NCBI GenBank assembly: GCA_960531495.1
Contig: OY482846.1
Location: 34,500,811-34,564,810 of the forward strand
Reading direction: 5' to 3'
Origin: Zeus faber
Taxonomy: Eukaryota; Chordata; Actinopteri; Zeiformes; Zeidae
DNA: 64,000 nucleotides
Numbering within the stretch: the first letter of the stretch is position 1; each line of letters begins with the position of its first letter. Made by a program: the position numbers and the translations under genes. Shown here one piece after another: positions 42,960-53,757 of the stretch. A model generated the notes under the pieces. That model did no database searches. It saw only the letters and a list, made by a program, of their open reading frames with translations, and was not told where the DNA came from.

Positions 42960-44380
42960 CTAGAACAGTGTTATAACTAGGGATGGGCATTTATCAATCA
43001 GACAATCAGAGGCAAATTGTTTCTTAAAGTAAATCATAAATGATACATAAAGGCGTCAGAGAGCAATTCCCCTTTATGGCCTTAGAAATGCAATGTCATT
43101 AAGCATATCTATTTTTCCCTTGTTCCACCTTTGATTCATTGAAATTAAGGGGAGGGGAAAAATAGAATTTTCCCTATTTGCTTAAATATATACCTGCAAA
43201 AGGAAATACAAGATCCAGTTTACCAGATTAATGTAAATGGCTTTCTACAAAAGGGAAAAACAAATCCACTTTTCGCCATTTGATTCACTGGCGTTCTAAC
43301 AAAGCGGGGGAAAAACCAAACTCAGAAATCAAACCAATTAATTGGAACTTCAGTGACATCAGCGGCTTTTCTGGACCGACGATTCACAAGAAAAATCTTC
43401 AATAGGGAAGAAGAAATAAATAAGGAATTCCAAGCCGTAAGCCTATTTACCTTTTCCCCATTTGATTCAATGGCGTTCTCACAAAAACTGAGAATATGAA
43501 TTAATTTCTCATTTAATTCACATGTCAGTGAAGTTCAGTGACATCCGCAAGTGGCGTTTCTGGATGACGAAAATTTGCCAAAGAGCCTGTACAAAAATAA
43601 ACAAACAATAAAAAAAACAAAACAGTCCACTCTGTTCCTATCAGAACAGCACGGTAAGACTTTCCGCCATTGCATCAGCAGCCGGTGCACAATCAGACCA
43701 CCCCCTTTTTTTTTTTTTTTTTTTATGAGTAGGAGTGCTAGTGTGTCCTTGTCCTTGGTGAAGGCGAAGGTCGATCCACCTCCCCTCTTTCTTTCTCCCA
43801 ATCTCTCCCTCTCTCCCGCTGTGGGTCTCCATCCTACCTCCTACCCATTGGCAGCCACTAATTTTACACTTTTGATGGCATCTCATAACATCTCCGCCAC
43901 TTCAGGCCCCACCCCGACCCACTCATGGAGGAGAATTTGTGCTTCTTTTTTTTTGAGTATTTTTTTTTTTTTCTTTTTTTTATCGCCAATGGAAACAGAC
44001 GGATGGATATTCATGCTCTTAACACTTTGGATCTTTTTTTTATTTGTTATGACAGACCAAGGGAAGCGGCGACTGTTAACATATTCACAGCGGCCTGGCT
44101 CGCAAGGCCATTCCTCCGATTCTTCTTCGCCGCTGCCCGGTCGCCCGGTTGACAAGGTTGCCCATGGTGGATATATTTTTTTCAAATTTTTTTTTTTTTT
44201 TTTTTTAAGGGGGCGGGAGATTAGATGGGAACGTTATGTTGCGAACGCTCTGCTAGGCTGGATGGAAGGGGAGAGGGAAAAAAAAAAAAGAGCAAGATCC
44301 ACGGCATGAGATAACTGTCATTCGTAAAGAACACATCTGAAAACTGATATCGTTTAGGAATTAAATGGTTTTGACGTATT
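42960..44380. other. Non-coding stretch with a local duplication and poly-T runs
   Basis: CCATTTGATTCACTGGCGTTCT (in a 20-base reading, CATTTGATTCACTGGCGTTC) near 43,281 recurs as CATTTGATTCAATGGCGTTC near 43,458. A CAGTGACATC-GCGGCTTTTCTGGA segment near 43,350 recurs near 43,535. T-runs lie at 43,707-43,724, 43,944-43,975, 44,034-44,043 and 44,188-44,206. The 252-codon plus frame at 43,551-44,309 is strung through these T-runs as poly-Phe and is not a gene. Confidence 0.5.
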
Positions 44381-44739
44381 CATGGATGGATAGATGGATA
44401 GAGATGTAGATAATCATATAGACGGACGGACGGATGGTTGGTTCGATGGATGAATATACAAACTACACCCACACACCACCGGGGCTCCATCCGGGTCCAC
44501 CTGAGGCCTCCTCCGGGTGCCTGGAGCCTCGCAACCTCGATTCCCGGCTGGCTGTCGCCGTGGTGGGGGAGGAGGGGGTAATTGGGGGTGAGGTGGGATT
44601 GATGGCATCCACGGCTGCTAGTGAAGATGTATACATCATGTTGGTCCAGGGCTGCTGCATCCAGATGGACCCGGGCCATCCATTGTCTGTCAGGGACACA
44701 GCTGTCTAAGAGCTGCCTCCCCCATCCCTCCCCCCTTAA
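44381..44739. other. Non-repetitive island, no gene recognised
   Basis: After a GATGGATAGATG-type stretch (to about 44,450) comes roughly 240 bp of balanced, complex sequence open in several frames on both strands. The minus-strand frame 44,463-44,699 reads MSLTDNGWPGSIWMQQPWTN at its start and has no family I recognise. An exon cannot be excluded. Confidence 0.3.
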
Positions 44740-44756
44740 CCCCCCCCCCCCCCCCC
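44740..44756. repeat. Poly-C tract (C17)
   Basis: The only C or G run of 13 or more to the right of 16.3 kb. Confidence 0.95.
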
Positions 44757-44933
44757 ACCGGACCCTCCCCCCACGCACACACTCCTCACTAACAACTCTT
44801 TCAGCGTCCAGAGACAACAGTACCATAGGGGACGGCGGATAAAGCCCAAGGCTGTCCATCAATGGACGTTGCAGCCTTCTCTACGAGGGGAAGACGAGGC
44901 TGCAGCTCCCTTATTTTATATACAGTATATATA

Positions 44934-44937
<4 letters not shown>

Positions 44938-45005
<68 letters not shown>
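44938..45005. repeat. (AT)n microsatellite
   Basis: More than 30 AT units, followed by T12 and the hAT-like end at 45,019. Confidence 0.95.
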
Positions 45006-45012
<7 letters not shown>

Positions 45013-45018
45013 TTTTAT

Positions 45019-46018
45019 TAGGGATGCAACGGTTCACGGTATGTTATCAAACCATTCGGTGCGCCCCTTCGGTTCAATAAGCACACGTGAACCGCTGTAT
45101 TTCGGTATCACGGTAGAAGCCCACCGGGCGCAGTGCGGCGTGCCGTGAGTGCTGCTTCCTATTGAATCTGCCTTTGCAGATCCTCTGTTCAGCTGTACGG
45201 GGGGGTCCACGCGGAGCCGTGGAGCATTTCTCTACCCTTTAGAGGTCTATTTTATTATTTTATTTTTTTTCAACTACCCGTGGCTACGTAGCCTTTTCAA
45301 TAGAAACACAAGATAAAACTATGTAGAAATGTTTTTGTATGGAGTGCAATCGGTCAAGGTGTCCAGCCGGAAAATAACCACCTGGGATGGCCGCGCCCCT
45401 CTCTATGACAAACTCGCCACCAGGTTGTGCACGAACGGTGCGGTTCTTTTGAACGCCTCTTTTGTGGGAAGTGGGAGTCTGGCTGGGTGATGAGCTGTTC
45501 TTTTTTTTTCAAGTTTTACAGTTTTATGTTGTTGTTTGTTTAAGTTGCTGTCGCCTACCACCGGCAAATGTTTCCCCTTCCATGTAGAGATGGCTTCATA
45601 TAGAGAGCCTATGTTCTTGCCTCGCTGGGAGGTGCCCTGTCTGGAGCTCACCCACGGTCACGTCAGGTTCGCAAAGTGGGGGCACACACGCACTGGTCTT
45701 ACTGTGAGGTTTTATTTCAATAAGTTATTTTCCTATTATTATTTATTTGTGGAAAAATATGTTTTATACCTGTTGTGCACAAAAATTAACTATGGTACTT
45801 TTTTTTATTTTAATTTTTTTATTGTGAAACGTTTTTAAAATAATAATATACAAAAATAAATAAATATTAACGAAAATTAATATTTGAATTGCCCACTATC
45901 CTGGACATCTCCCCTTCAATCAGATGAACTTAACTTACCGTTACTGTGGCAAGTGTATCGTGGCTCATTGTACCGTGATACACACTGAACCATGAGCCCA
46001 CTGTACCGTTCCATCTCG
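45019..46018. mobile_element. hAT-like element (about 1 kb)
   Basis: The left end TAGGGATGCAACGGTTCACG and the inverse of the right end (GAGATGGAACGGTACAGTGG) agree at 11 of 13 positions across GGGATGCAACGGT. Inner blocks also face each other: GGTATCACGGTA (about 45,103-45,114) and TACCGTGATACA (about 45,971-45,982). No transposase is readable. The AT repeat directly to the left prevents recognition of a target duplication. A GGTTCTTTTGAACG segment (about 45,442) plus TTTTACAGTTTTATGTTGTT (about 45,515) recurs at about 59,730-59,775. Confidence 0.6.
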
Positions 46019-46528
46019 TGTGTCTGTCTGTCTCTCTCTGTCTGTCTGTCTGTTTGTCTGTGTGTGCCTTACATGCGCCGAGCCACGAATCCGTGCACCT
46101 ATACATATATCAAACACAGCGGGCGAAATATGAAATCAAGGGATGAAGGATGAAAAAAAGATCAACATGAGGCAACAATCAATCTAAAAAAAAAAAGTGT
46201 ATATATCACGATGCAGAATTTTTTAATCTCCAACTAGTGAGAACAATTGGTCCATTTGTCTCTCTCTCTCCTCACTGAGCTCTAATAGTCTGTCCCTGCG
46301 TGACGGACGCCGGTCCTCCTCTCAGCCACTGATCGAGCGTATCGATCCCCGTCGGTGCCCCACCCCCCCGTCCTCCAGACCCACCATCACAACCCCCTAA
46401 CCGGAGGAAGAAGCTCATCGGCCTTAATCACCAGATCGATGATTGGCGAATCCCCCCCCATCCCCTCTCTCCCCTGGCACTGATCTCAATCTGACACCGA
46501 CATCTCCACTGTCCTCCACGTCATTTGG
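46019..46528. other. Non-coding stretch, no gene recognised
   Basis: Starts with a (TCTG)n microsatellite (about 46,020-46,062). The rest is ordinary sequence. Confidence 0.4.
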
Positions 46529-46565
46529 GTGTGTGTGTGTGTGTGTGTGTGTGTGGGGATGTAAT

Positions 46566-46636
<71 letters not shown>

Positions 46637-46674
46637 GTGGATGTAATGGTGTGTGTGTGTGTGTGTGTGTGTGT
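46529..46674. repeat. (GT)n array split by two near-identical interruptions
   Basis: Three GT runs (46,529-46,555, 46,567-46,634 and 46,649-46,674) separated twice by a GGATGTAATG interruption, suggesting internal duplication of a run with its interruption. Confidence 0.95.
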
Positions 46675-46764
46675 TGGAGGTAATATTAAAGTGGATATCC
46701 GTCACATCGTCTGTGTTGTGGTGGCTTACGCTCCCAGAATTGAGACGATGAGATGAGATCCGCT

Positions 46765-47035
46765 TCTTTCTTTCTACCTTTTATAGTCTTTCTTTCTTTC
46801 TTTCGTTCTTTCTTTTTCCCCAACTTTCTTCCTCACTTTCTTTCTTGGTTTCTTTCTTCATTTCATATTCATTCTTTATTTCTCTTCGCTTTGCTGCATA
46901 TTCTTTTTCATCGTTTCAACTTTTACTTTCTTTCTTCATTCCTTTTCTATTCTTTGTTTCTTCTCTATTTTTTTTCATTCTTTATTTTTTTCTTTCTTCC
47001 TTAGTCTTAGTCTTTAATCTTTAACTTCTTTCCCT
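46765..47035. repeat. Degenerate (TTTC)n pyrimidine tract
   Basis: TTCTTTCTTTC units interrupted irregularly, fading into TTTATT. Phe/Ser/Leu frames are artefacts. Confidence 0.85.
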
Positions 47036-47344
47036 TCTCTCTACCTCCCTCCCTCTAATGCAGGTCTCTCCGTTCTCCACGCTCTGCCTCCAAAGTGAAT
47101 CCTCTGTCTCCCTGTCCACTGGAGTCTGCGTACTTCTTTTATTCCTCTCTTTCCTTCTTTCTATCTTTCCCTTCCCTTTGCTCTCTCCTTCCCTCCCACC
47201 TTCTAATCCTGGTCCCTCCATTCTCCATGTTCTACCTCTCCAAAGTGAATTTTCCGTCTCTTTCAGTCTGAAGTCGACGCAGAAGGAGACTTCCAGCGGC
47301 ACGCCGCCTCCCTCTTGTCCTCCATTCAGATCTTTGGCCATTTC

Positions 47345-47350
<6 letters not shown>
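47036..47350. other. Pyrimidine-rich stretch with a local duplication
   Basis: GGTCTCTCCGTTCTCCACGC, then TGCCTCCAAAGTGAATCC (47,063-47,102), recurs as GGTCCCTCCATTCTCCATGT, then TACCTCTCCAAAGTGAATTT (47,211-47,251). A duplication of about 150 bp. Confidence 0.6.

Positions 47351-47406
<56 letters not shown>
47351..47406. repeat. (CT)n microsatellite
   Basis: 28 uninterrupted CT units. Confidence 0.95.
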
Positions 47407-47411
<5 letters not shown>

Positions 47412-47653
47412 CTTCCACTTGAACCACCGACCCCCGTCCCGCTTTCCCCGGTCTCCGCCGTGTGGCTGTCGTTCCTCCTCCCTTTGTGGACACTCTCCAG
47501 CTTTATTTGTCTTCAATCTTCGCCACTTTACCAAACACCGATACGGCCAATAAATGTGTTCACCATTTGTTTTCTGTGGACGTAGAGAAAAGAATGAGAG
47601 AGACAGAGAGGGTGAGAGACAGTTTTTGAGTTTTGAAAAATACTTATTTAAAA

Positions 47654-47772
47654 CATGTGGTAGCTACGGATTCCATTGGCACAAGCACAAAAGACTGGGA
47701 GACAAATCAATGAACAAAGCAATAAATGCATATTAGCAATTATGATATAGTTATCATAATCATCATAACACT
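47654..47772 (+). repeat. Dispersed repeat C, copy 3
   Basis: ATGTGGTAGCTACGGATTCC, TTGGCACAAGCACAAAAGAC, CAAAGCAATAAATGCATATT and TTATCATAATCATCATAA. It is preceded by a GA-rich stretch (47,580-47,622), like copies 1 and 2. Confidence 0.75.
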
Positions 47773-48044
47773 AACAGAGAGAGAAAGAAATGGAGGCTAT
47801 TTCCCTGCGCTACTGTGGCTAACCTGACTAGTGCGCCGCCTCACAATGGAGCTTTTGTGCCGCCAGATTCTTCCTTTGTGCCCTGAAGCAGTGCACTCCA
47901 TTCATTCTGGTGTAGCCAGCGGCGAGGGTGCGTGGGGCGTTTCGGGCAGAGGCTGACGGACTCCAAGGACTTGTCGTTGTTGTTGTGCGGTCTGGTTTGT
48001 GCGATCAGCCGCTGGAGTGTGGTGCGGATGTATGCATATGGAAA

Positions 48045-48215
48045 CCTCACGATAACACCTCATTGATCTCCGAAAGGAAATTCAGATGTTACAGCAGCAA
48101 CAAAAAAAACTGTTCGGTCAAGAAAAGAAACACATTTTTATTTGATAAGAAATACCAGCTGTGTTAACTATTAATCTATGTTGATGGTCAACTAGTAGTG
48201 AGCCCAATATGGCCA
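48045..48215 (-). mobile_element. LINE-like 3' end (minus orientation), copy 2
   Basis: CGAAAGGAAATTCAGATGTT, ACAGCAGCAACAAAAAAAAC and ACTAGTAGTGAGCCCAATAT match 27,690-27,868 in order. Family A follows directly at 48,222. Confidence 0.6.
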
Positions 48216-48221
48216 AGAAGC

Positions 48222-48482
48222 AGTTTCTACGGTAAGTACAAATTGATCCAGTATTGAGAGAATAGCTGCAATACTGTAAGTTGTGCAATGGGTCAATTGG
48301 GGTTGCCGAAGAACGTGGTCGCGATTGCCCCATTGTACGTACATTCAACATATGGCAACCCCCAATGGTTCCACCCCCTTTATAACTGTTCATGACAATG
48401 ACTTTGCTGAACGCTTTACTATTGAGAAACTTACCACTCTGCTGCAGCTTCTCACTGTGCTTCAATGCAGTCCAGTGGAGAC
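48222..48482 (-). repeat. Dispersed family A, long copy
   Basis: TACGGTAAGTACAAATTGAT, TTGAGAGAATAGCTGCAATA, GTCGCGATTGCCCCATTGTA, ACCCCCAATGGTTCCACCCC and AGCTTCTCACTGTGCTTCAA. It is colinear with 29,270-29,545. Confidence 0.85.
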
Positions 48483-48779
48483 GTGTTTGAGAAAGGACAA
48501 AGGATGAAGTTATAGTATAGAGTAATAGTAGCAGTCACGTCTCCTATAGTACTATCAGTAATGGCAATAGTGTCTTAGAGTCATATCAGCATGAAATATA
48601 CGGCATCTGGTAACAGCAACAGTCAAACAGTGGTATACAATGATGATAGCAGTCCATAATAACAGTATTAATAAGAGTGATAGTACTACTGATCCTAATA
48701 CAACAGCAGTCCTAATAAGTAATAACAGTATATATATTTATGCTCCAAGGTGGTATTATACGTAGTGTTTCAAAGGAGT
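48483..48779. other. Non-coding stretch, TAATA/AGTA-rich
   Basis: Irregular (AATAGTAGCAGT)-like wording (AGTAATAGTAGCAGTC, TAATAACAGTATTAATAAG). No gene recognised. Confidence 0.4.
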
Positions 48780-48807
48780 GTGTGTGCGTGTGTGTGTGTG
48801 TGTGCGT

Positions 48808-48852
<45 letters not shown>
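48780..48852. repeat. (GT)n microsatellite, interrupted
   Basis: GT units with GC steps, ending in TATATATA. Confidence 0.95.
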
Positions 48853-48854
<2 letters not shown>

Positions 48855-49749
48855 AAATTAGCAAGCCTTACCTGTGCATCTCTGCCTCGGTCAGTCGAGT
48901 GCGACTCCCGAATCTAGCACATGATTGCTGACGGGCTCTTCAAAACCTGCGCATGAGGAAAATACCAGCCAACTGTTCCCCCAAGTGCTCATTTTCAATT
49001 ACCACCTATTAGGAATTCCTCCATCCGCTGGAGAGCAGCCACTTCTCATGCCCGTCCACTTGCCTACAAACACTCAATTCAGCCTCCCAAAGGGCAGAGA
49101 GCCCGCAAAACACCACCACCACCACCCCGGGAGGGTAGGGGTAGGATGAGGGGGTAGGGGAGGTGTTTGGGGCAACAGTGGATGATGTAAGTTTTGAAAG
49201 GCGTGGAGTGGTACTTCACGCGGAAAATCAGCCTGCAGAGCCTCTTGGAGTATGGCGGAGGGGGGGGGTGGGCGGACGCACAATGACTGTTTTGAGAAGA
49301 TCCTCTTCTTCCTGATGAAGCAAAATCGTCCTCCCCCTTCGTGAAAAATGGCTCTTGTGCTGCAGAGGATAACTAACACTAAAGAGAGGTAGTTAGCCGG
49401 ACAAGTGGCGTTCGCTAACTCTCAGAAGTGCTTTCTGGGCGCACTACACTACACAGCACTACAAGAAAAAATAGGATGTACTGGAGGTAAATTGAAAAAC
49501 GGGGAATAGATAATGAATAACTTTGTTTCTGGAATGGGCAATACAGGCCTCTCACCGCTTGAAGTTGATGAGATTAGCATCTCACTATTTGATTTGCATT
49601 GTTTGGAAAAATCCCTTATGCACCTCAACTTTATATCACTTTGTGAATAGCAGGAGTCTCCATCGTTGTCCAGTGATTGTAAAGCCATGGTGTGTATATA
49701 TTCGTATGCATCCCTCAGAAATTAAGTAGGGAAAGTTAGATGTATTCTT
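48853..49749. other. Non-coding stretch, no gene recognised
   Basis: Non-repetitive sequence at about 49,140-49,440 with an open minus-strand frame of 101 codons ending in a Pro-rich part. No known domain. Confidence 0.35.
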
Positions 49750-49845
49750 AGAAAATATTAAATAACCATTAAAGGATTGTCAGTGTTGATAGTAGGGAGA
49801 TAGGACTCCTACTATAACATTATATTCATTCCTGCTGGGGTTTTG
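49750..49845. repeat. Dispersed repeat H, copy 2
   Basis: Matches 40,480-40,572. It continues into CATTCCTGCTGGGGTTTTG, which also occurs at 42,050-42,068 next to repeat B. Confidence 0.6.
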
Positions 49846-51039
49846 TTTAGCCTGTCGCAATAATTTCTATATTGACTTAGCGTACAATATATGGACATGA
49901 TCGCAATCATTCTTCTGACCTTGATAATTGCCCGCTTGCATGCGTGTTTGTTTACATAAGAATTCCACCAACATCTCGGCCAACAGGATGCCAGAATAAG
50001 CAGGGTTTTCCCTACCATTTTCACACTGCCGGTGAGCGACGCCTCTACCCCAATTATCAACGCGTCAAAACCTAAACGGTACCGTGGTGACAGAAGTATG
50101 CTCTGAGATCGTGATCTCCTCCTTATCTTTTGGAGTTTTTCTACATTGACCACGATCATAACTCCTGGCTGAGTTTTATCTACACTAGAATCCACGGCGG
50201 ACTCTGTGCCACCGAGATGCTGCTTTCAAGTCATGTGGGAATTTACGATCAAAACGACTTGCTGCCTTCGACTTCTCCTAACATCAATCTGTTTTTTATA
50301 TCCATAGCTACTGTACTTATATTTGAACTTACTTAAACAAGAAAAATAAAATATATTTTTCTTGTTTCTTGTTTTTTTTATTGTTCAAAGCCATTTCCAA
50401 ATGTTATCTGGAAATTGCTTTGAACATAAGTGCCAACTAAATGACATACTGTGGGCGAAATGTTGTGTGCAAATTTATAAAAACACGTTATGGAAGGAAT
50501 TATGTGTTACAATTCACAAATCCGTATAATGCAATAAATACAAATACAAATGTGACCCACTGCGTACTTTCATCATTCATTTGGCGAGGTAATTTGGTGG
50601 CTTCTGAGAATTTTTTTTTTTTTTGCATCATTTGAAAGTGGAGAATCAGAGCTTCCAAACAAGGTGTCACTTGTGCAAATCAAGGAAATATTTTTAAAGC
50701 TATGACTTGTTAATGGTGTGGCAAATTGTGATTCTGATATAAACCCCTCAAAGTTTTACCCACACCAGGTTCCTTCAGCCAGCTCCCAGAATGCAAATGA
50801 GTTTGGCGGACAAACAAAGCCTCATGGCTACTTAACATAATGCTGAATGGACCAATCACGAACAGCTCAACAACTCACAACTAATTCTGTTTTTTAAAAA
50901 AGCTTTTATGTAACAGTAAAAATATACATGTTTTATAAAAGTGGAATTATTTTGGAGTTTAAAAGTACGGACAACACAACACAACGTAGAGTCTATCAAT
51001 ATTATGAGTCTCAGAAAATCTTAAATTTGAAAATCTGTC
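49846..51039. other. Non-coding stretch, no gene recognised
   Basis: Starts with TAGCCTGTCGCAATAATTTC, a terminal-like pattern related to ATCGTGACAGGCT at 55,520. The rest is AT-rich without recognisable domains. Confidence 0.35.
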
Positions 51040-51300
51040 ACCAACCTCAGCGGACATCATCACGTCATCAATGTCTTCCGTTGTAACAACAACGGGCCTA
51101 TCGTCGGTCTCCTCCAGTGGTTCTTGAAAATATTCAGTTTCATCGTCACATTGTTTGAAATCCGCTGTTTGAAAAGTTCTCCAAGTCCGGAGTGATGTCA
51201 GATTATGCAACGCTGTCGTTCTCCGCGTCGCTGTCGGAGAACTGACTATCATCGTGGAAAATGAAGTCCAGTGCACGCTGGACTTCATTTTTCACTGACT
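51040..51300 (-). pseudogene. Acidic open frame, possibly a transposase N-terminal remnant
   Basis: Minus strand. One frame reads ALDFIFHDDSQFSDSDAEND, then a stop. A second, longer frame (50,959-51,288) contains EPLEETDDRPVVVTTEDIDD. Clustered Asp/Glu/Ser of this type is typical of the N-terminal region of piggyBac-type transposases, but no catalytic domain follows. A near-perfect hairpin overlaps the start (51,255-51,294). The identity is a guess, and it could equally be a degraded host exon. Confidence 0.2.
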
Positions 51301-51437
51301 TGGATCTATCGCGCTGGTCAGATTATGGTCCGAAATATGATTCAGGGCTTCCGCCGCCCGCTTTGCATAATCCATAACGGAGAAGAAAATTTTCACAGAA
51401 AAGTGAGACCGAAACACCCCCTTTCTGCGCTTTATTT

Positions 51438-51900
51438 TTATTTAGTGAATGCAAAGTCCCTAAGCCAAGCAGTTGCCTCCTGGTCTGCTGTATGGAGGGT
51501 GACTAATCCTCCTTTCAGTTTTTGAAGAGGGCAAACTTCTATGATGTGTTCCATGGTTTGCTCCTCTCCACAAGCACACAGTGGATTGGGGTTACTGCCC
51601 CATTTGTGAAGGCTGGCCAAGCAGGGGCCATGTCCAGTCCTGAAACGATTGAGCGTAGACCATTGTCTCCTTGGGAGGTTGGTGCCAGGGACCTGTTGAT
51701 TGGGGTCTGACACCAGATGTTTGTTTGGGACCTCCTTGGACTCTCATTCTGCTTTCCAAGCCATTTGGATGGTGAAGTCAGCTGGTGGGATGTTCTTCCA
51801 AATTGGTCGTCTAGATGGAAGTCGAGCAGTGGGTGGGTTGTAGATGTCTGCATGGATTGGTAGTTGGGAAGAATCTTTGACCTTTTGGAGCATCCTTTGA
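51438..51900 (-). pseudogene. Non-LTR retrotransposon C-terminal region with Cys/His motif
   Basis: The frame 51,438-51,713 reads QWSTLNRFRTGHGPCLASLH, then KWGSNPNPLCACGEEQTMEH followed by IIEVCPL. The CxC...H....C spacing matches the conserved C-terminal motif of jockey/I-group retrotransposons. It ends at TAA, followed immediately by an AAATAAAG-like stretch and the putative duplication. A stop and frame change at about 51,714-51,780 separate it from the upstream part (FTIQMAWKAE), so the ORF is broken here. Confidence 0.8.
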
Positions 51901-51967
51901 GCGGCTGCTGCTCGCCGGATATGTGGAGGGGGAATGTTTGATAGGACAGGGAGCCAGGGGAGTGCTG

Positions 51968-53065
51968 TTAAGCGGATAGTCCCGGTATGGTTCTCATGGT
52001 TGTGTTAAGCTGGGTGTCCACATGGTGTGTGTGGGGTGACCTGGACCAGACAGGGGCGCAATATTCAGCTGCAGAGTATGCGAGAGCCAGTGCTGAGGTG
52101 CGCAGTGTGGAGGCTGCCGCCCCCCATTTTGCACCAGCGAGCTTGCAGAGCAGGTTGTTCCTTGTCTTAACCTTAGCTGCCGTCCCTTTTAGGTGTTCCT
52201 GGAAGGATAGGGTCCTGTCAAGGGTCACTCCCAGGTAGGTTGGATTAAAGGCATGCTTCAGCTTGAGTCCGCCCAGATAGATGTTTAGTTCTCTGGCAGC
52301 TTTTGCATTGTGGAGGTGGAATACACTGGAAACAGTTTTTGCTTTACTTGATTTTAGGCGCCAGGTTCTGCAGAACTGGTCCAGTTTGGCAAGGTCATCA
52401 GTGAGCACCCGTTCATCAAAGTCTGGTGCTTGAAATGCCAGACCAATGTCATCTGCATAGACTAATTTGCGAGATTTGGTGGAGGGTAGGTCATTTGTGT
52501 CGAGGTTGAACAGAGTTGGAGCTAGAACTGAGCCTTGTGGGAGTCCGTTTGTCTGTCTTCTCCAGCCGCTCGTGTTCTGACCAAGGTGAACTCTGAACCT
52601 CCGGTTTGTCAGTAGAGTTTGTATTATTGCCGTTGCCCAGGCAAGGAGCGCCTTTGTGAGTTTGAGTAGGAGGCCTTTGTGCCAGACTGTATCATAGGCG
52701 GCTGTGAGGTCGAGGAGCACAGTCCCTGTCTTCAGTCTGCTCTCGAAGCCATTTTCGATGAAGGTGGTTAAGGCCAGTACTTGTTCTCCTGTGCTGTGCT
52801 CCTTGCGGAAACCTGCCTGATCCACGCAAAGAATTTCCTCTACTCTTGGAGAGATACGTTGTAGTATTAGGCGTTCCAGGATTTTGTAGGGAACGCTGAG
52901 TCGGGAGATTGGGCGGTAGCTGGCAGGTAGTTTGTGGTCTTTGCCAGGTTTTAAGATGGCAATATTTTTTGCTGTCCGCCATTTCTTTGGGATCAAGTTT
53001 GTATTTATGATCTTGGTATAGAATTGTGTCAGCCAGGTTAGGGCTCGGGGGCCAAGGTGTTTCAT
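51968..53065 (-). pseudogene. Non-LTR reverse transcriptase, long open segment with intact active site
   Basis: 365 codons without a stop. Landmarks by residue are NLIPKKWRTAKNIAILKPGK (23-42), SYRPISRLSVPYKILE (49-64), FRKEHSTGEQVL (86-97), VLLDLTAAYDTVW (115-127, first catalytic Asp), GLPQGSVLAPTLFN (174-187) and LVYADDIGLAF (201-211; YADD at 52,448-52,459), then a thumb-like region with YLGVTLDRTLSF. All three catalytic aspartates are present. The true protein began upstream: GKAAGYNNISPEF directly precedes the first Met in frame, and the frame continues a little further. The ORF as a whole is broken by stops between this segment and the endonuclease, so the element cannot encode its full protein. 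Confidence 0.9.
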
Positions 53066-53757
53066 GAACTCTGGAGAGATGTTGTTATATCCTGCTGCCT
53101 TTCCACATTTCAGGCCCTGCAGGACTTTCTCCAGTTCAGCAACCTCAAATGGTTCAGGGTTTCTATGGTCTCTGAGCGCTTTCTTTAGCTCAGTTGTAAC
53201 TGCTCTTCTGGTGGGTTTGTCTTGGGTTGCTTTTGCAATAGTCAGTCGGTGGGATGTAACTTGGTTGGGTGTGACAGATGCTCGGTTTTGGCTGGGGGGC
53301 TTCTGTGCAGCTCCTAGACGGCAGATGAGGCTCCAACATTTCCTGCTAGAGTGTGTGAAGTTCAGGTCAGGTACTGTCTCCTCCCATTTCCTTCGCCAAG
53401 CTCTATTTGGCGATTCAATGAGGTGGTCTGCTATCTCAGGGTCCCCTGATGTTTTGTAGGCTTGTAGGAGTGCAGCACTTTCTCCATCCAGGCATAGAGG
53501 GGTCGGTAGCCTCGTGGGATTGCTGAGTGGGCAGCTTTGTAGATGGTGCTGCAGAAGAGGTTGTATGCTTCATCTACAGTGATGGTGTGGAGTGGGATGG
53601 TAACACTCCGCTCCAGGATTTCACTGTATTTTTTCTAGTTGGCTTTGCGGAAGTTCCAGCGCATCTTCCTTGGGCTGGCTATGACTGGGAGGTGTAGGCC
53701 AACGTGTACAAGCAAGGGCCGGTGTTGACTGTGTGGAAAATCGTCGGAGTGGAAGGT
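53066..53757 (-). pseudogene. Non-LTR linker between endonuclease and RT, disrupted
   Basis: Protein-like sequence is recoverable only by changing frames. Examples are SDDFPHSQHRPLLVHVGLHL just after the endonuclease stop, ILERSVTIPLHTITVDEAYN and ALRDHRNPEPFEVAELEKVL. At least four stops and several frame changes are visible. Typical of a recently inactivated copy rather than an ancient one. Confidence 0.75.

Noticed and set aside
43551-44309. 252-codon plus-strand frame starting MAFLDDENLPK
   Set aside because: Kept open by poly-T runs read as poly-Phe. The intervening parts have no domain and differ in composition from coding DNA.
49074-49379. 101-codon minus-strand frame with Pro-rich end
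   Set aside because: The Pro-rich part derives from G-rich simple sequence. The N-terminal part has no recognisable family. Not supported as a gene.
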